Origin: Nilaparvata lugens
Taxonomy: Eukaryota; Arthropoda; Insecta; Hemiptera; Delphacidae
NCBI RefSeq assembly: GCF_014356525.2
Contig: NC_052506.1
Span: 20,673,916 to 20,737,915 of the forward strand
DNA length: 64,000 nt
Direction: 5' to 3'
The number at the start of each line of letters is the position of its first letter. Position 1 is the stretch's first letter. The notes beneath the pieces were generated by a model that was given only the letters and a program-made list of their open reading frames with translations, did not search any database and was not told where the DNA came from. Positions 53,001 through 62,017 of the stretch are shown in pieces. The position numbers and the translations under genes were made by a program.

Positions 53001-56000
53001 ATTGAATCTCAATAATGCAATACATCATTGCAGTGATAAAACACACAATTTTCTTAAAAGAAAGGGCTCTAGATAGTTCGAAATAGATAAAAATTCACAG
53101 TAACAGTATTTAATTTCTTGATTTGTTACATAATGTATTTTTTCAAGTTTTCAACATGTTGTTGATAACTTGAGAACTATAGAAATTAAAATTACTCAGG
53201 CTCGGTTGCATGAAAGCCTTTCAAATTTCAACCGTTATTACTACGTGATTGCTACGAGAAACAATCAGAGAATTCTTCTTTCCAAAACTGTTGTCTCTGA
53301 TTGGTTCTCGTAGCATATAATCATGACTCAAGTTTAACAGGGCCTCTATGACTGAAGCATGCTCAGAGGACACTCGTGATCCAGTGTCAAAAGTTTAGTA
53401 ATATTCTATATCTATCACTTATATTGCCCTCTTCAAGTCGTCAATAAATTGTTGAAAGTTGGTCAAGTTAATCATTCACTCGAAAACATGACTGCTAAAG
53501 GTCAACTACAGTATTTTAAATGTTTTCCGTTCATTGTGGATTGATAATACGCAGTTTTCATGTAAAAAAGAAGGTATTTGTTCTTTGAAACATCGTAACA
53601 GAGCAAAATAAGTCAGTAATAAGACGTTATTGACTTGCGACTGTGACAACTTAAACCGGTCCAATGCTATACTAACCGGTCCAATACATTTATTATACAA
53701 CATCGCAGTCTTGTTTCATTCGATAATAGTTATATAACACGTAAGAAGAACCTTCGAAAAATCTAATCATCTATGAAAACATGTCTTTAGTAAAAGAAAT
53801 TGATTTTTTATTTGACTGCTTGGAAAAATTTGGATGAATTATCAAAAGGGAATATTACTGAACAGGAATTGATTATTATCATTGAAAAATTAATTTAATA
53901 AGTTGGAGAGAAGAAAACTTTCAAGATATTCCCATTTAAAATACTTTTAAGGTTAATAAGGAGTAATAAAATGGGCATTGATCAACATGATACAGTGGAA
54001 AGTAATTCAAGAACTGCAGATACAGCAAAGAAAGGCATGTTGTAAATAAATATGATAATCTCTAATCATAAGTAAAATTTACATGTAAATAAGTTCTGTA
54101 GCCAAAAATTACAAAATTGATATGAACTCATTTTTTTATTCGATTGCATTCTCAGTTCAATTATTTCCCAAATTTAATGAGCACCATGTAAATTTAGTAC
54201 GCGATTCAATATTTAGTACAGTATACAAATTAATACAGACAATGCATTGCTTATGAAGTTGATAAGCTCACGGTTTCAGAGGAAATATTTAACCTTGACA
54301 ATGTGAAGGCTTTACAGTATTCACAATGCAAAGATTGATAATTACTCGAACTAATATTACTGATATAAGAATACTCGAACTAATAGCAAGTGTAATGATG
54401 ATCAGATCTTCATTGAAGTGAGCTAATAAATTGACAATATATTTCAAACCCAATACTTATTGCTAATTTAAAAACATGAATATTGCTAACCAATAAAAAC
54501 TAAAGGTTTAACAAATCTATAAGTTTAAAATTATATTATCTAGTGAAGAAGAAAAAGACAACTTCTCACATAAATAGTGATGTGGATCGGGAATATTCCC
54601 AGTGGGAAGAAACTTATGATTTGGCAATATTTCCGAGGCCAAGATTTTTGGGAATTTATGGAAACTTAAAGGAATTTATAAAATTTATCTAAAAATGATT
54701 GAAATTGATCAATCCCACTCATATTTTACATCAATATAATCAATAAATCATCATTCTATTTGATATTGATATTGATCAAGCTCAGCCACATTTTACATTG
54801 ATATAATCAATAAATCATCATTCTTTGAGCCTGTTTTTGCTCACTCACTCACTGTCTTCTAAATACTCGTATAGTCCAGTCAATGAAAGATTATAGAGGG
54901 AAAATTTTGGAACTCAATTATTGACCCCGAGGCTCTTTTAAGGGTAGTAAGGGGGTAAACATATCAAAAGTCCTCACTCCTATCCCCTTTACTAAGGTGG
55001 TGGGGGTGGTTCGAAAGTGCCATATTTTGTTTTTTGCAAATATCTCAAACAATATGCGCATTTCGGAAATTTTTGTCGAACACAATCATAATATTAAAGC
55101 TCACAAATTATCCTAAAAGTTTCAATTCCAACATTTTTCCATATCTCTCATAGTTTTCTAGGTATGAGCTCTCTAAGGTATCACTTTTTGAAGAAAAACC
55201 CTTCCGGCTCAGATTTTTTCATCTTTTTGGCCTTATAACTTTTTAACGATACATTGAAAAAATCCGTGCTAATCATGGGCTCATAGAGCATCATATTCTC
55301 TTCAAGTTCATCTATGGTCTCATTATTTTACGCATCTCCCAACGATTGTTGCAGCTGCTATAGTGTTGAGTGAGAAATCTTCAGTTCAACAACAATAGAT
55401 CATTGTCAGGGAAATTGGTAGGGAATGTTTGGAACACAATATTTGACTTCGCAGCTTTGTTTGAGCTAGTTAAAAGGTGAACATATCAAAAGTCCTCATC
55501 CCTACTCCTTGAGCTTAAGGGATGAGGGTAGTTTAAAAGTTGCATTTTTTCATTTCTGGCTGACACGCATATAACTGGGAGAAAATGCATTTCAGCGACA
55601 TGGCTTACAGAGTAAAAATGAAGCTAGATACATTTCCTACAAGTTTTGTACAGTAGAGTTTTGTGATATCTTCTTTAGTTTTTGAGATATTCACTTTTAA
55701 AAGTGTAAAATCTTTGAAAAGACAGTTATTCTTTCAACTTTTTGCACTTTCAGGGCTTATTACTCAACAGCAATGCATCGAAAAAATGTAATTTTTTAAC
55801 ACATGGGGAAGGAGTGAGGACTTTTAATATGATTACTCCCTTACTATCCTTAAAAGAAGAGCTACGGGGTCAAAAATTGCGTTCCAAAATTTTTCCTCTA
55901 TAATCTTTCATTGACTGGACTATACGAGTATTTAAAATACAGTGAGTTGTAGAGCATTTAATTCTCTTAAATTTAAGGTATTAATTCATCATTTTATGCT

Positions 56001-59000
56001 TTCCATCAATTTTTATAGCAGCTCTAGTGTTGAGTGTGGTAGGAGTGAGGAATTTTTATATCCTTACCCCCTCACTATCCTTAAAAAGACTGCGAGGTCA
56101 AAAATTTTTCATCTATATCTTTTTGAGCATTCGTTGCCTGGACTAGTATATTATTACAAGTTAAGTGAGCCTCAATGACTCTTGTGTTGTGAGCTCATTG
56201 GTTGTGAAAATTATTTTCTTTTTTAATATTGAATTAAACTCGAGTATGCTCCTTGTTTTAGTTTAGCCTATATATGCTGTATTTTATCATTTCTAATTTT
56301 TTTATTCATATTCTACTCTAATCTTTATTCAGGGGATCAATTATTTTTGTGCGGAGGAATTCAATAAAATCATGCATAAAAGTTAAATTACACTCAATAC
56401 TTTGTTGACTTTGTTTAACTGATTTACAGGCATTTATTTGTAAGAAAAAAATCTTATTCAACTTGTAAGACATGAAAGTAGCATGATAATAGTGGTGCAA
56501 TTGAATGATTTATTAAGTGCTCATTTCTCCTTTCAGTCTATGATCAGTCTATAAACTTCAAATTACTGTTTTCTTTGAACTTACTGCAATTTATAAGTTA
56601 CTCATCCTCATATTTCTTACATAAATCTGTTTTATAAAAGGAGATTGAGACCTTGTGTAACAAAAAACGTCTTTTTCGGTCATTTTTTATAAAAGGAATA
56701 ATAATTTTCCTCAAGTTCACATAAATTCCCGGGAATTTATGATTTTTGGGAATATTTCCCTTAAATTCCCTGGGAATATTTCCTCGATCTTAAATTCCCG
56801 GGGAATTTTACATCACTACACATAAATACTCTATAATTTGGTATATATTGTACTGCTGTCAAATTATATTTTTATGAAAAAAAATATATAAACTTGACTT
56901 GAAATTCAAGACAATAACTTAATTCAAATTCCAAGTATTGAATTAAAATATATGAAAATCAATATTTATTTACCTTGCTGTTGCTACAGAACTAGCCACA
57001 TTGTGATTCTGGTACACTAGATTGGCTAGAAAATTGAGAGCTGGCATTATGACCGCAGGAATAGACGAGCTGAGTAGTCCAGCCAGGGTATAGACTGCAC
57101 CTAGCTCACAGAGTACCCTCTGGTGCTCTACCGTCTGCAGAAAAAAAGGAAAAATATGACTTCAGACATCATGAACATTATTTTTCCTACAGTTACCTTG
57201 AAAAGTGACGATTCCTGCACTGATTACAGAACGCAAAAATTCACTTTTCCGCTCTAGTGCGGGAATAGTATATTTCGCACCTAGAGCAGAAAATGAGATT
57301 TTTCCAGCTCGAAATCGGTTTTCAAGTCCGAGGCCGTAGGCCGAGGACTAGAAAAGATTGAGAGCTGGAAAAACATTTTTGCCCGTGGTGCGAACGATAT
57401 TTTTCGCCACACTACAGGTACCTATTGCTGACAAAATAAATAAAGAATACAAAATAAAGAATACTCGTTAAGCTATCGTACCTATCTCTTGATTTTAGTG
57501 GTAGAAGATTTGCAGTCAGGATTTCAGATTCTTTTAAAATTTCACTTGGAATACCACAGTCATCTTCAAGCATTTTTGAAAATTCGGAATTCACTAATCA
57601 ACAATAAATAATTGAATAAAACTGGTTGCGAAGCGAATTAGTTTGATTCGAAACTGGAACTAAAATCATGGCGACTTCAGCTTATTATGAAAGTAGACAC
57701 TCGCCCGATCTAGCGGATGACTTATTAATAATAATTAGCGCGTTGTTTCCAGCCATAAGCGGCCGGAAAGAGACAACTTTCTGGCCTAGACCGGAAAAGA
57801 AACCCTTTTCTGACGTCGTCTGCAAACAAGGTCTTTCAGATCTACGTAGGGACTGGAAAACAGCTGCTTTCTGTGCAGTGTGGCGAAAAACATTTTTCTG
57901 CACTCCAGATTTGCAACATGGCAACACAAAATAGTTGGTGGGTTATATGGAGGATTAGTGCAAGAAAACAAAAATTAAGTTGGTAAAAATGACTGTGGTT
58001 AGATTTAGATAAGAATCATTTCAATGGCTACCCTACATTATGATAAAATCCCAATCTAGAAATCCAAAACAAGAATAATGTTCATCTAAATCATAATTAA
58101 ATAATCATCATTTACGAATTCTCATCATTAAATAATAAATAATAGTTCTTTTCTATTGATAATTATTATTTCAACTCCAAGAAATGAGAAAAGTAGCAAT
58201 ATACATTATAAAATTCGAATTTTGAGGTTAAATGATTACCGTTCGATATTCATATAAATAAAAATAATAAAAAAAATAACAATACTACAATAAATATTCT
58301 CTGTTGTCTATGTAATTTTTAGCTGGATGAAACAAACTTAGGTACGATTCTTCCCGCTAGGTCGCGCGCTTGTCGGTTCAGCCATCTTGTTGTGTTCAGC
58401 CATCTTGCATCTCGGTTCAGCCAACAAGCTGTTGGCGTGTATTTTGAATGTGAAGTTTTTGTTCCATCTGTATTTTTTCTGATTCTTGAATGAATAAAAA
58501 TGAGAACTTTGGCTGAGAATTTTCAACTTCAATTGGATTATTAATTTTTAAATGAATTAAAGTTGCTATTAATAACAGCATCACACACACACACAAACAT
58601 TTGATGGATTTCAGCCATCATTTTACCCATAATCATTCAATCAACCACTTCTCATATTCAATGGTAACTGTAGGAAAAATTAAATGTGAAATACGTGCGC
58701 AAAGTTCCTCTGCTGCACTCAAGAAGCCATTCCGCCCTCGCCTACGGCTCGGGCGTAAACGTTTCTTTCGGTGCAGCAAACTGTCACTTTGCGCACTAGT
58801 TGCACAAATAACTATTATCGTATAAGGGAAAGGTAAAAATAAGATTCATTCTCAGACTCACGTGAGACAATACACACGTTTATAATAAAATTGAGATGCT
58901 CCACTGTGGCAAACATTGTACTGAGTCACATTTTTCAGTTATGTATTTGGTTTCATATTTTTGTTGGTAGATTAGTTATTGTATTAATAAGTGATGCGAG

Positions 59001-60816
59001 TATGAGGTTAAGGAACGTGTGATTACGATTATCGATTGTTTGCACTTTATAGTGAACATGTTGACAGTTCCGCAATGCATATTTTCAATCGATCAATCTC
59101 GGTAAAACTGGAGCTCCACTTTACCATTAGTATTTTTTGTTACTAGTATTCTGAAACTGATAGCGTATATGCTTGAGTTCTAAAGTTGTTTATTGCTTTC
59201 TCCTTTGATTATTTCAATGATGTGTGCACGTGTGCACATGAATTGATAAATTCATCTAGATCAAGCATATATAGGAAAGTTCTATCATTTTCTACTATTT
59301 CAACTAAATTCTACAGTAATTTCAGCTTGATAAATTGAGAATTCAATTGAATTCTTAATTTTTAGCAGTTCAATTGAACTGTTAGTGAATAATTATTTTT
59401 TCCTACAGTTACCTTGAAAAGTGACCATTCCTGCACTGATTACAGAACGCAAAGAATCACTTTTCCGCTCTAGTGCGCAAAATATTACTTTGCGTATTCT
59501 TAATACTTATTATCTAGCGTATTATCTTGCAGCCATCCCAATGAGCTATTGACATTGTTGGCGTGTATTTTGAATGCGAATTTGTTCTATCTATATTTTT
59601 TCTGATTTTAAAATAAATAAAAATGAGAACTCATTAAATTATACATTTTGAATATTATTAATTATTCATCATTTCAAAAAAAAATTAATTCATAAATTGA
59701 TTGGTTGAAAGATTATTTAGAAATTAAGATTTACTCAAAATTATTCAAATTTTCAAATTAATTGGATTAATTCAATTTTTAATTTGAATAAATTATCTAT
59801 TATTAATTTTCAATTGGATTATCAAGTGTAAAATAAATTAAAGTTGTTAATAATAACAAAATTATGCAAACATTTGATGTATTTCAGCCATCATTTTACC
59901 CATAATCAACCACTTTTTATATTCAATGGTAACTTTAGGAAAAATTTAATGTGAAATAATGCGCAAAGTTCCTCTGCTGCACTCAAGAAACCATTCCGCC
60001 CTCGCCTACGGCTCGTGCGTAAACGTTTCTTTCGGTGCAGCAAACTGTCACTTTGCGCACTAGTTGCACGAATAACTATTTCTATATTATACAGTTCTAT
60101 ATAGTATAGTTATCTTTTATTTATGACCAATCGAAGGGTGAAAAAATGACCCTCGTATTATATTACATGTCTTCATTAAAAGCGGATTTGAAACTCCTCC
60201 TGGTAATCTCTATCATACAAACTTTGTTAAAGCATTCATACACCGCCGTAGCGTATCTTAAAATACGTATTTTGAAAGACGTAGCCGACGTACAAGTCAA
60301 TCATCTCCTAATGTTAATCAATCTGTCCATTTCAAACTGTAGATTTAACATGAGGAGATACTATGGATCCATACGTCTTCCAAAGAAGTATTTCAAGCTA
60401 CTCTATAGCGGTGTGTAATGACCTTTGCTGAGAGATCGATTGATTGATTATTATATGCCTTTATTAGGGCGGAGTTAGGACTACTGGTTCTCTCTGCCAC
60501 ACGACCCTTAGATTCTGAGAACGGAAAAGATGAGAAGAGAGCAGATAGTCACCAACTTTGTAGTGGCTTTATTGAAATCACTAACTTTTGTGGCAATGAA
60601 TTAAGTTGAGTTTGTGTACCTTGGTGGAAGCACCGAGAATGGTGGTGACACAGATCTGGTTGGTGGTGGAGTGCATGACGAGGCCAAGCAATGCGGTGAC
60701 CAGATTGGGCGAGTCGAAGAATATGAGATCGACGGGAGCACTCGGGTGCCGGAACACGGACCGCACGCATCGCAGGCATGCCTCTATCAGCTTGTTGCTT
60801 TCAGTCGTTAATATAC
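41043..60816 (-). CDS. ARMC8: Armadillo repeat-containing protein 8, CTLH/GID ligase subunit (5' exons outside window)
   Basis: Minus-strand exons in coding order: 60620-60816, 56974-57134, 52814-52976, 50990-51220, 48635-48814, 47218-47427, 44077-44271, 42947-43093, 41215-41381 and 41043-41079. They join in frame to about 561 residues ending in [11 protein letters not shown] and TGA. Co-linear with animal ARMC8 (about 670 aa) from its second armadillo repeats to the C-terminus; about 110 N-terminal residues lie beyond 64000. ARMC8 is the Gid5/Vid28 counterpart, a scaffold of the CTLH E3 ubiquitin ligase. Strong blocks: [106 protein letters not shown]. All introns visible are GT-AG. Confidence 0.95.
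41215..41381 (-). CDS. ARMC8: ARMC8 exon
   Basis: [55 protein letters not shown] plus AA. Acceptor tttcag, donor aa|gtgagt. FCISNLVW and [10 protein letters not shown] match the family C-terminal region. Confidence 0.93.
41533..41595. repeat. Perfect palindrome, 31-bp arms with one central base
   Basis: From tttattatttcagtgttt to aaacactgaaataataaa with no mismatch. In the ARMC8 intron between the exons at 42947 and 41381. Length and perfection exceed chance even in AT-rich DNA. Confidence 0.95.
41600..42900. other. ARMC8 intron, nothing recognised
   Basis: AT-rich; no repeat family or coding signal identified. Confidence 0.45.
42947..43093 (-). CDS. ARMC8: ARMC8 exon
   Basis: [49 protein letters not shown]. 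49 codons; acceptor atctag, donor atg|gtatgt. Confidence 0.95.
43263..43402. mobile_element. MITE of the CCGGTTGCACAAAAGCC family
   Basis: ggacccggtcgccacaaaag ... caggcttttgtgcc, with inner atcgtgata / tatcacgat and ccaatcagat / ctaattgg. Diverged copy of the family at 36888, 48062 and 53207. Confidence 0.6.
43706..43829. repeat. Perfect 42-bp-arm hairpin in ARMC8 intron
   Basis: Arms 43706-43747 and 43788-43829 are exact reverse complements (atgaaaaagactaagaaatt ... / ... aatttcttagtctttttcat); loop 40 nt. The flanks (tacattga / ccaatatga) are only weakly related. A hairpin MITE or a small-RNA precursor are both possible. Confidence 0.92.
44077..44271 (-). CDS. ARMC8: ARMC8 exon
   Basis: [65 protein letters not shown]. 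65 codons; acceptor tttacag, donor cag|gtaata. Confidence 0.95.
44885..45475. repeat. Dispersed GCGAGCGAAGCGAGC element, copy 2
   Basis: Reverse complement of 28586-29212. It includes the CACTCACTGACTGAC tract, gaccaaaaacgttcaaattt, ggcgcactaagaaatctttt, actagccgtcaggctcgctt and ctcgccatatccg. Lies in an ARMC8 intron. Confidence 0.7.
45350..45568. repeat. Inverted pair of CTAGCCGTCAGGCTCGC ends
   Basis: tactagccgtcaggctcgct at 45350 returns in reverse as agcgagcctgacggctagta ending at 45568; about 36 bp match. Between them lies a second partial copy with a GC-rich hairpin (agggggcggagccccct). Open frames reading [14 protein letters not shown] here are products of this repeat, not genes. Confidence 0.75.
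45743..46568. mobile_element. PIF/Harbinger element with transposase remnant, TAA target duplication
   Basis: Ends ggccggttacagagctcgac / gtcgagctctgtaaccggcc with about 35-bp inverted repeats and subterminal copies (agagctcgaccgaccgtcat at 45835). TAA flanks at 45740-45742 and 46569-46571. The frame 45937-46152 reads [34 protein letters not shown], resembling the start of Harbinger transposases. The catalytic DDE part is missing. Confidence 0.85.
46569..46777. mobile_element. MITE disrupted at its left end by the Harbinger element
   Basis: Inverted ends taagggtcaaaacata (46569) and tatgttttgaccctta (to 46776). Inner aagtaatgcatgtat / atacatgcattactt also pair. The Harbinger TAA target lies in this element's own terminus, so it inserted later. 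Confidence 0.7.
47218..47427 (-). CDS. ARMC8: ARMC8 exon
   Basis: [70 protein letters not shown]. 70 codons; acceptor ttgtag, donor atg|gtcagt. Confidence 0.95.
47545..47735. mobile_element. MITE with imperfect ~60-bp inverted ends
   Basis: acacgcgcattcgctttttatcagct-like left arm against agctgatgaaaagcgaaacgcgcg on the right, preceded by gtgcacatacgat / followed by cgtgtgcttac. In an ARMC8 intron. Confidence 0.65.
47895..48530 (+). repeat. Dispersed ~635-bp element, copy in ARMC8 intron
   Basis: Opposite orientation to 36587-37198, with the same landmarks and the same nested MITE. It ends aaatttcgtgaaaatcgtta, gagccgttttcgagatctg, and a tail with repeated acataaa units, then ttgttcgcttaatataatag. 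Confidence 0.8.
48062..48208. mobile_element. MITE of the CCGGTTGCACAAAAGCC family (nested)
   Basis: ggccctgttgcacaaaagcc ... ggctttggtgcaaacggc, inner taatcctgattaat / attaatcaggatta. Same site in the host repeat as 36888-37030. Confidence 0.75.
48635..48814 (-). CDS. ARMC8: ARMC8 exon
   Basis: [60 protein letters not shown]. Exactly 60 codons and the most conserved stretch of the gene. Plus-strand frames over it are shadows. Confidence 0.95.
48936..49114. mobile_element. MITE of the CATAGAGAAAA family, with 7-bp direct flanks
   Basis: Ends cacagagaaaagatagcata / tatgctatattttctctgtg, about 40-bp inverted repeats (ggatatcccatggtata / tataccatggggatatc). Flanked by GTATTGA at 48929-48935 and 49115-49121. 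In an ARMC8 intron, close to the exon at 48635-48814. Confidence 0.85.
49347..49450 (-). mobile_element. Retroposon tail
   Basis: attgaattgaattcagttta tttcgcc followed by aattatacatgattat; in reverse it reads ...ggcgaaataaactgaattc with a (AATTC)n-type end like the other tails. Confidence 0.45.
49451..50640. other. ARMC8 intron, nothing recognised
   Basis: AT-rich with a short CA run near 49704-49722. The open frame 50299-50490 has no recognisable domain. Confidence 0.45.
50654..50850. mobile_element. GC-rich hairpin MITE, ~95-bp arms
   Basis: Left ggtcaagccacatgaagcg, acactggcggcggacgagta, agctctccgattggctgatt atcagct; the right arm gives the same blocks in reverse, ending cgcttcatgtggcttggtc. 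Loop about 13 nt (ggtggcgttcggg). A strong near-perfect stem within an ARMC8 intron. No clear target duplication. Confidence 0.85.
50990..51220 (-). CDS. ARMC8: ARMC8 exon with poly-Asn insert
   Basis: [53 protein letters not shown], then six Asn, [18 protein letters not shown]. The Asn run sits in a loop where homologues vary in length. 231 bp, phase 0. Donor cgt|gtgagt. Confidence 0.92.
51222..51300 (-). repeat. Outlying unit of the 94-bp intronic repeat
   Basis: caaattcaccacacta, gtttccttgcattaaagaaa and cttgaa-like phrases match the three units at 51880-52136. It lies against the acceptor of the ARMC8 exon 50990-51220. Confidence 0.6.
51549..51829. mobile_element. Small inverted-repeat element with internal direct repeat
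   Basis: Ends ttgtagtaccctt / aagggtactacaa (13 bp perfect). Inside, a ~40-bp block beginning ttttataaaagatttaacat recurs at about 51649 and 51765. No target duplication seen. Confidence 0.7.
51880..52136. repeat. Tandem array, three units of ~94 bp
   Basis: Each unit starts gtttccttgaat (third: atttcattgaat), then aaaacttgaaactacaa and caaattcaccacact. Units start at about 51880, 51974 and 52069. Confidence 0.8.
52141..52285. mobile_element. MITE with inverted GGCACGACACGACATGGCAG-type arms
   Basis: Left cacggcacggcacgacacga and agaaagctcttcggttgac; right gattggctgat-like cagccaatcgtagaactttc and gtgtcgtgccctgccgtgg pair with it imperfectly. Similar in plan to 50654-50850. Confidence 0.65.
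52814..52976 (-). CDS. ARMC8: ARMC8 exon
   Basis: [62 protein letters not shown] and HRAGA match the family. Acceptor ttttttcag, donor ctg|gtatgc. Confidence 0.9.
53207..53346. mobile_element. MITE of the CCGGTTGCACAAAAGCC family
   Basis: ggctcggttgcatgaaagcc ... caagtttaacagggcc, inner tgctacgagaaacaatcaga / tctgattggttctcgtagca. Fourth and most diverged copy here. Confidence 0.65.
53347..54566. other. ARMC8 intron, nothing recognised
   Basis: AT-rich, no repeat family or exon identified. Confidence 0.45.
54575..56818. mobile_element. hAT-type element, 2244 bp, with perfect 8-bp target duplication
   Basis: Ends tagtgatgt / acatcacta, with further subterminal gggaatattccc-type motifs at both sides. 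Flanked by CACATAAA at 54567-54574 and again at 56819-56826. No transposase frame was recognised. Another inverted-repeat element (54861-55933) is nested inside. In the ARMC8 intron between exons 52814-52976 and 56974-57134, ending about 150 bp from the latter. Confidence 0.85.
54861..55933. mobile_element. Nested inverted-repeat element, 1073 bp
   Basis: Ends aaatactcgtatagtccagt / actggactatacgagtattt, with homology continuing about 100 bp inward (caatgaaagattatagaggg; aaaattttggaac). The inside holds further diverged repeats of aacatatcaaaagtcctca (54958, 55482). Relatives at 24290-25160, 33640-33760 and 56035-56150. Confidence 0.8.
56974..57134 (-). CDS. ARMC8: ARMC8 exon
   Basis: [53 protein letters not shown] plus AG. 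An armadillo repeat; acceptor tctgcag, donor ag|gtaaat. Confidence 0.88.
57178..57420. repeat. Structured dispersed repeat
   Basis: ttcctacagttaccttgaaa, agtgacgattcctgcactga ttacag recurs at 59395-59480. Inside, 57299-57374 forms a stem (ttttccagctc / gagctggaaaa) crowned by gtccgaggccgtaggccgag gac. Confidence 0.65.
57421..58429. other. ARMC8 intron with unassigned ORF
   Basis: The frame 57668-57934 (88 codons, + strand) and its antisense shadow are GC-richer than the flanks, and the end (tgtgcagtgtggcgaaaaac) echoes cgccacact at 57411. I see no protein family; it is probably part of a transposon. Confidence 0.4.
58430..58815. repeat. Direct duplicate, copy 1, with compact hairpin
   Basis: gttggcgtgtattttgaatg, attttttctgattctt, catttgatgg, ttcagccatcattttaccca. 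The segment 58695-58797 folds: gtgcgcaaagt with actttgcgcac outside, gctgcac / gtgcagc inside, and gccctcgcctacggctcggg c at the tip. Confidence 0.8.
58850..59290. repeat. Repeat X, uninterrupted copy (LINE empty site)
   Basis: Homologous to 62018-62196 joined to 63726-64000, with no LINE inside. The target gattatcgattgtttgcac is intact around 59026-59042. Confidence 0.85.
59550..60085. repeat. Direct duplicate, copy 2
   Basis: Second copy of 58430-58815, with about 150 bp of extra AT-rich sequence (59640-59800). The hairpin recurs at 59960-60060 almost unchanged. Confidence 0.8.
60234..60420. mobile_element. MITE with ~35-bp imperfect inverted ends
   Basis: tcatacaccgccgtagcgta, cttaaaatacgt on the left; aagtatttcaagctactc tatagcggtgtgta on the right. 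The overlapping open frame 60146-60418 is not a recognised protein. Confidence 0.55.
60444..60530 (-). mobile_element. SINE-like tail
   Basis: attgattgattattatatgc ctttatt, gggcggagttagga, ctctgcc; on the minus strand it ends ...aataaaggcatataatcaatc, like the tails at 15800-15886 and 61535-61620. Confidence 0.55.
60620..60816 (-). CDS. ARMC8: ARMC8 exon (first in window)
   Basis: Reads (G)[54 protein letters not shown]. Acceptor ggtag|gt, donor aag|gtacac. The acceptor and the first ~22 coding bases belong to a ~119-bp tandem array that repeats the acceptor three more times upstream. Confidence 0.9.
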
Positions 60817-61200
60817 CTACCAAACAATCAAAACGCATTAATTGAGCTTAAAACTCTCTGCTTAAAGTGAACCTTATATTGGAAATGTGGTGGATACGCT
60901 GTCGTCAGTTGGTTGCGATCACTTGTTAGTATACCTGCCAAACAACCAAACCGCATCAATAGGCTAACGCTTGAAAACCTCTGCTTAAAGTCAACCTTGT
61001 TTGGACATGTGTTGGATTAGCCTTCGTCAGTCTTTGCTATCACTTCTTAATATACCTATCAAACAACCAAATCGCATAAATAACGCTTGAAAACCTCTGC
61101 TTAAAGTGGACCTTGTATTGAACATGTGGTGGCTACGCCTTCGTAAGTTTCCGGCTATCACTTGTTAATATACCTACCAAACAATCAAACCGCATTAAAA
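60808..61200 (-). repeat. Tandem array of ~119-bp units carrying an ARMC8 splice acceptor
   Basis: The phrase ttaatatacctaccaaacaa recurs with acceptor-equivalent junctions at 60816, 60934, 61055 and 61173 (spacings 118, 121, 118). Each unit also holds cctctgcttaaagt and catgtggtgg. On the minus strand each gives tttggtag|gtata or a variant (cag|g, tag|g). The lowest unit is the true border of the ARMC8 exon 60620-60816. Confidence 0.85.
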
Positions 61201-61534
61201 GAGCATCGTCTTGAGCTTGATTAGCACAACATTCGCTGGATTCGACAGTGAACATATAATTCCCAGCTAGAATAGTTTTACTATCAAGTTACCATGAATT
61301 TAAATGTGAATTGGACCATTCCCACTCAGTCCAGCCGAGTGATTATGAATAATACCATTTGAACTTGACGGAATTATATTTTCACCGTTCACTGTCACTA
61401 TTGTGTGCGAATTCAGCTTAAAGATTGTTCATCACGCTTTTAAAACATTTTACTTGTGACTTTTTCCAATGTATTTTTTTACTGTGGGTAATGTATGTCT
61501 ACATGAGCCTTAGGCTTGTGTATGGTAATGAATA

Positions 61535-61620
61535 GGATAGAATAGCTGCCTTTATTTCTACCTAGGAGGGCGGAGTTGGGGCGCAACCGGCCCTCTCTTC
61601 ACTCAACCCTCCAATACAAA
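61535..61620 (-). mobile_element. SINE-like tail
   Basis: gaataggatagaatagctgc ctttatttctacctagg agggcggagttggggcgc; the reverse reads ...aaataaaggcagctattcta, matching the 15800-15886 family. Confidence 0.6.
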
Positions 61621-62017
61621 GCTGAATAATTAAAGATTAAACGAATCAAATAGAGAAAAAAATATATACAATATTACAAACAAGGTTGATAAATATTATT
61701 GAAATACATGATCAGAGATGAGTGGATATCTAACCGTTTTACGTGGATACTATCAAGTTACCAAAATTAAATAAGTTCTTGAGGAAGCACCTTTTTATAT
61801 ATGAGCGGGTTTTATGGATACATCTTTCAATATGAAAATTGAAATATTTTGTGAACTGAAATCCATTTCAGAATTGGTAGCTAATGAATACATGAAATTT
61901 CGAGGATAAGTTCTTAAAGTCATTGCTTATTGAATACATTATTTTTAAGAATTTTTTTCGGACCTGAACAAAACAAATTTACACTATGACTAAATACAAG
62001 AAATAATAGAAAAGACT
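61621..62017. other. ARMC8 intron, nothing recognised
   Basis: AT-rich, no feature seen. Confidence 0.4.

Noticed and set aside
57668..57934. 88-codon ORF as a new small gene
   Set aside because: No family, intronic, flanked by repeat motifs that recur elsewhere; more likely transposon sequence.
60606..60845. Plus-strand ORFs at 60.6-60.8 kb
   Set aside because: Antisense to the ARMC8 exon 60620-60816.
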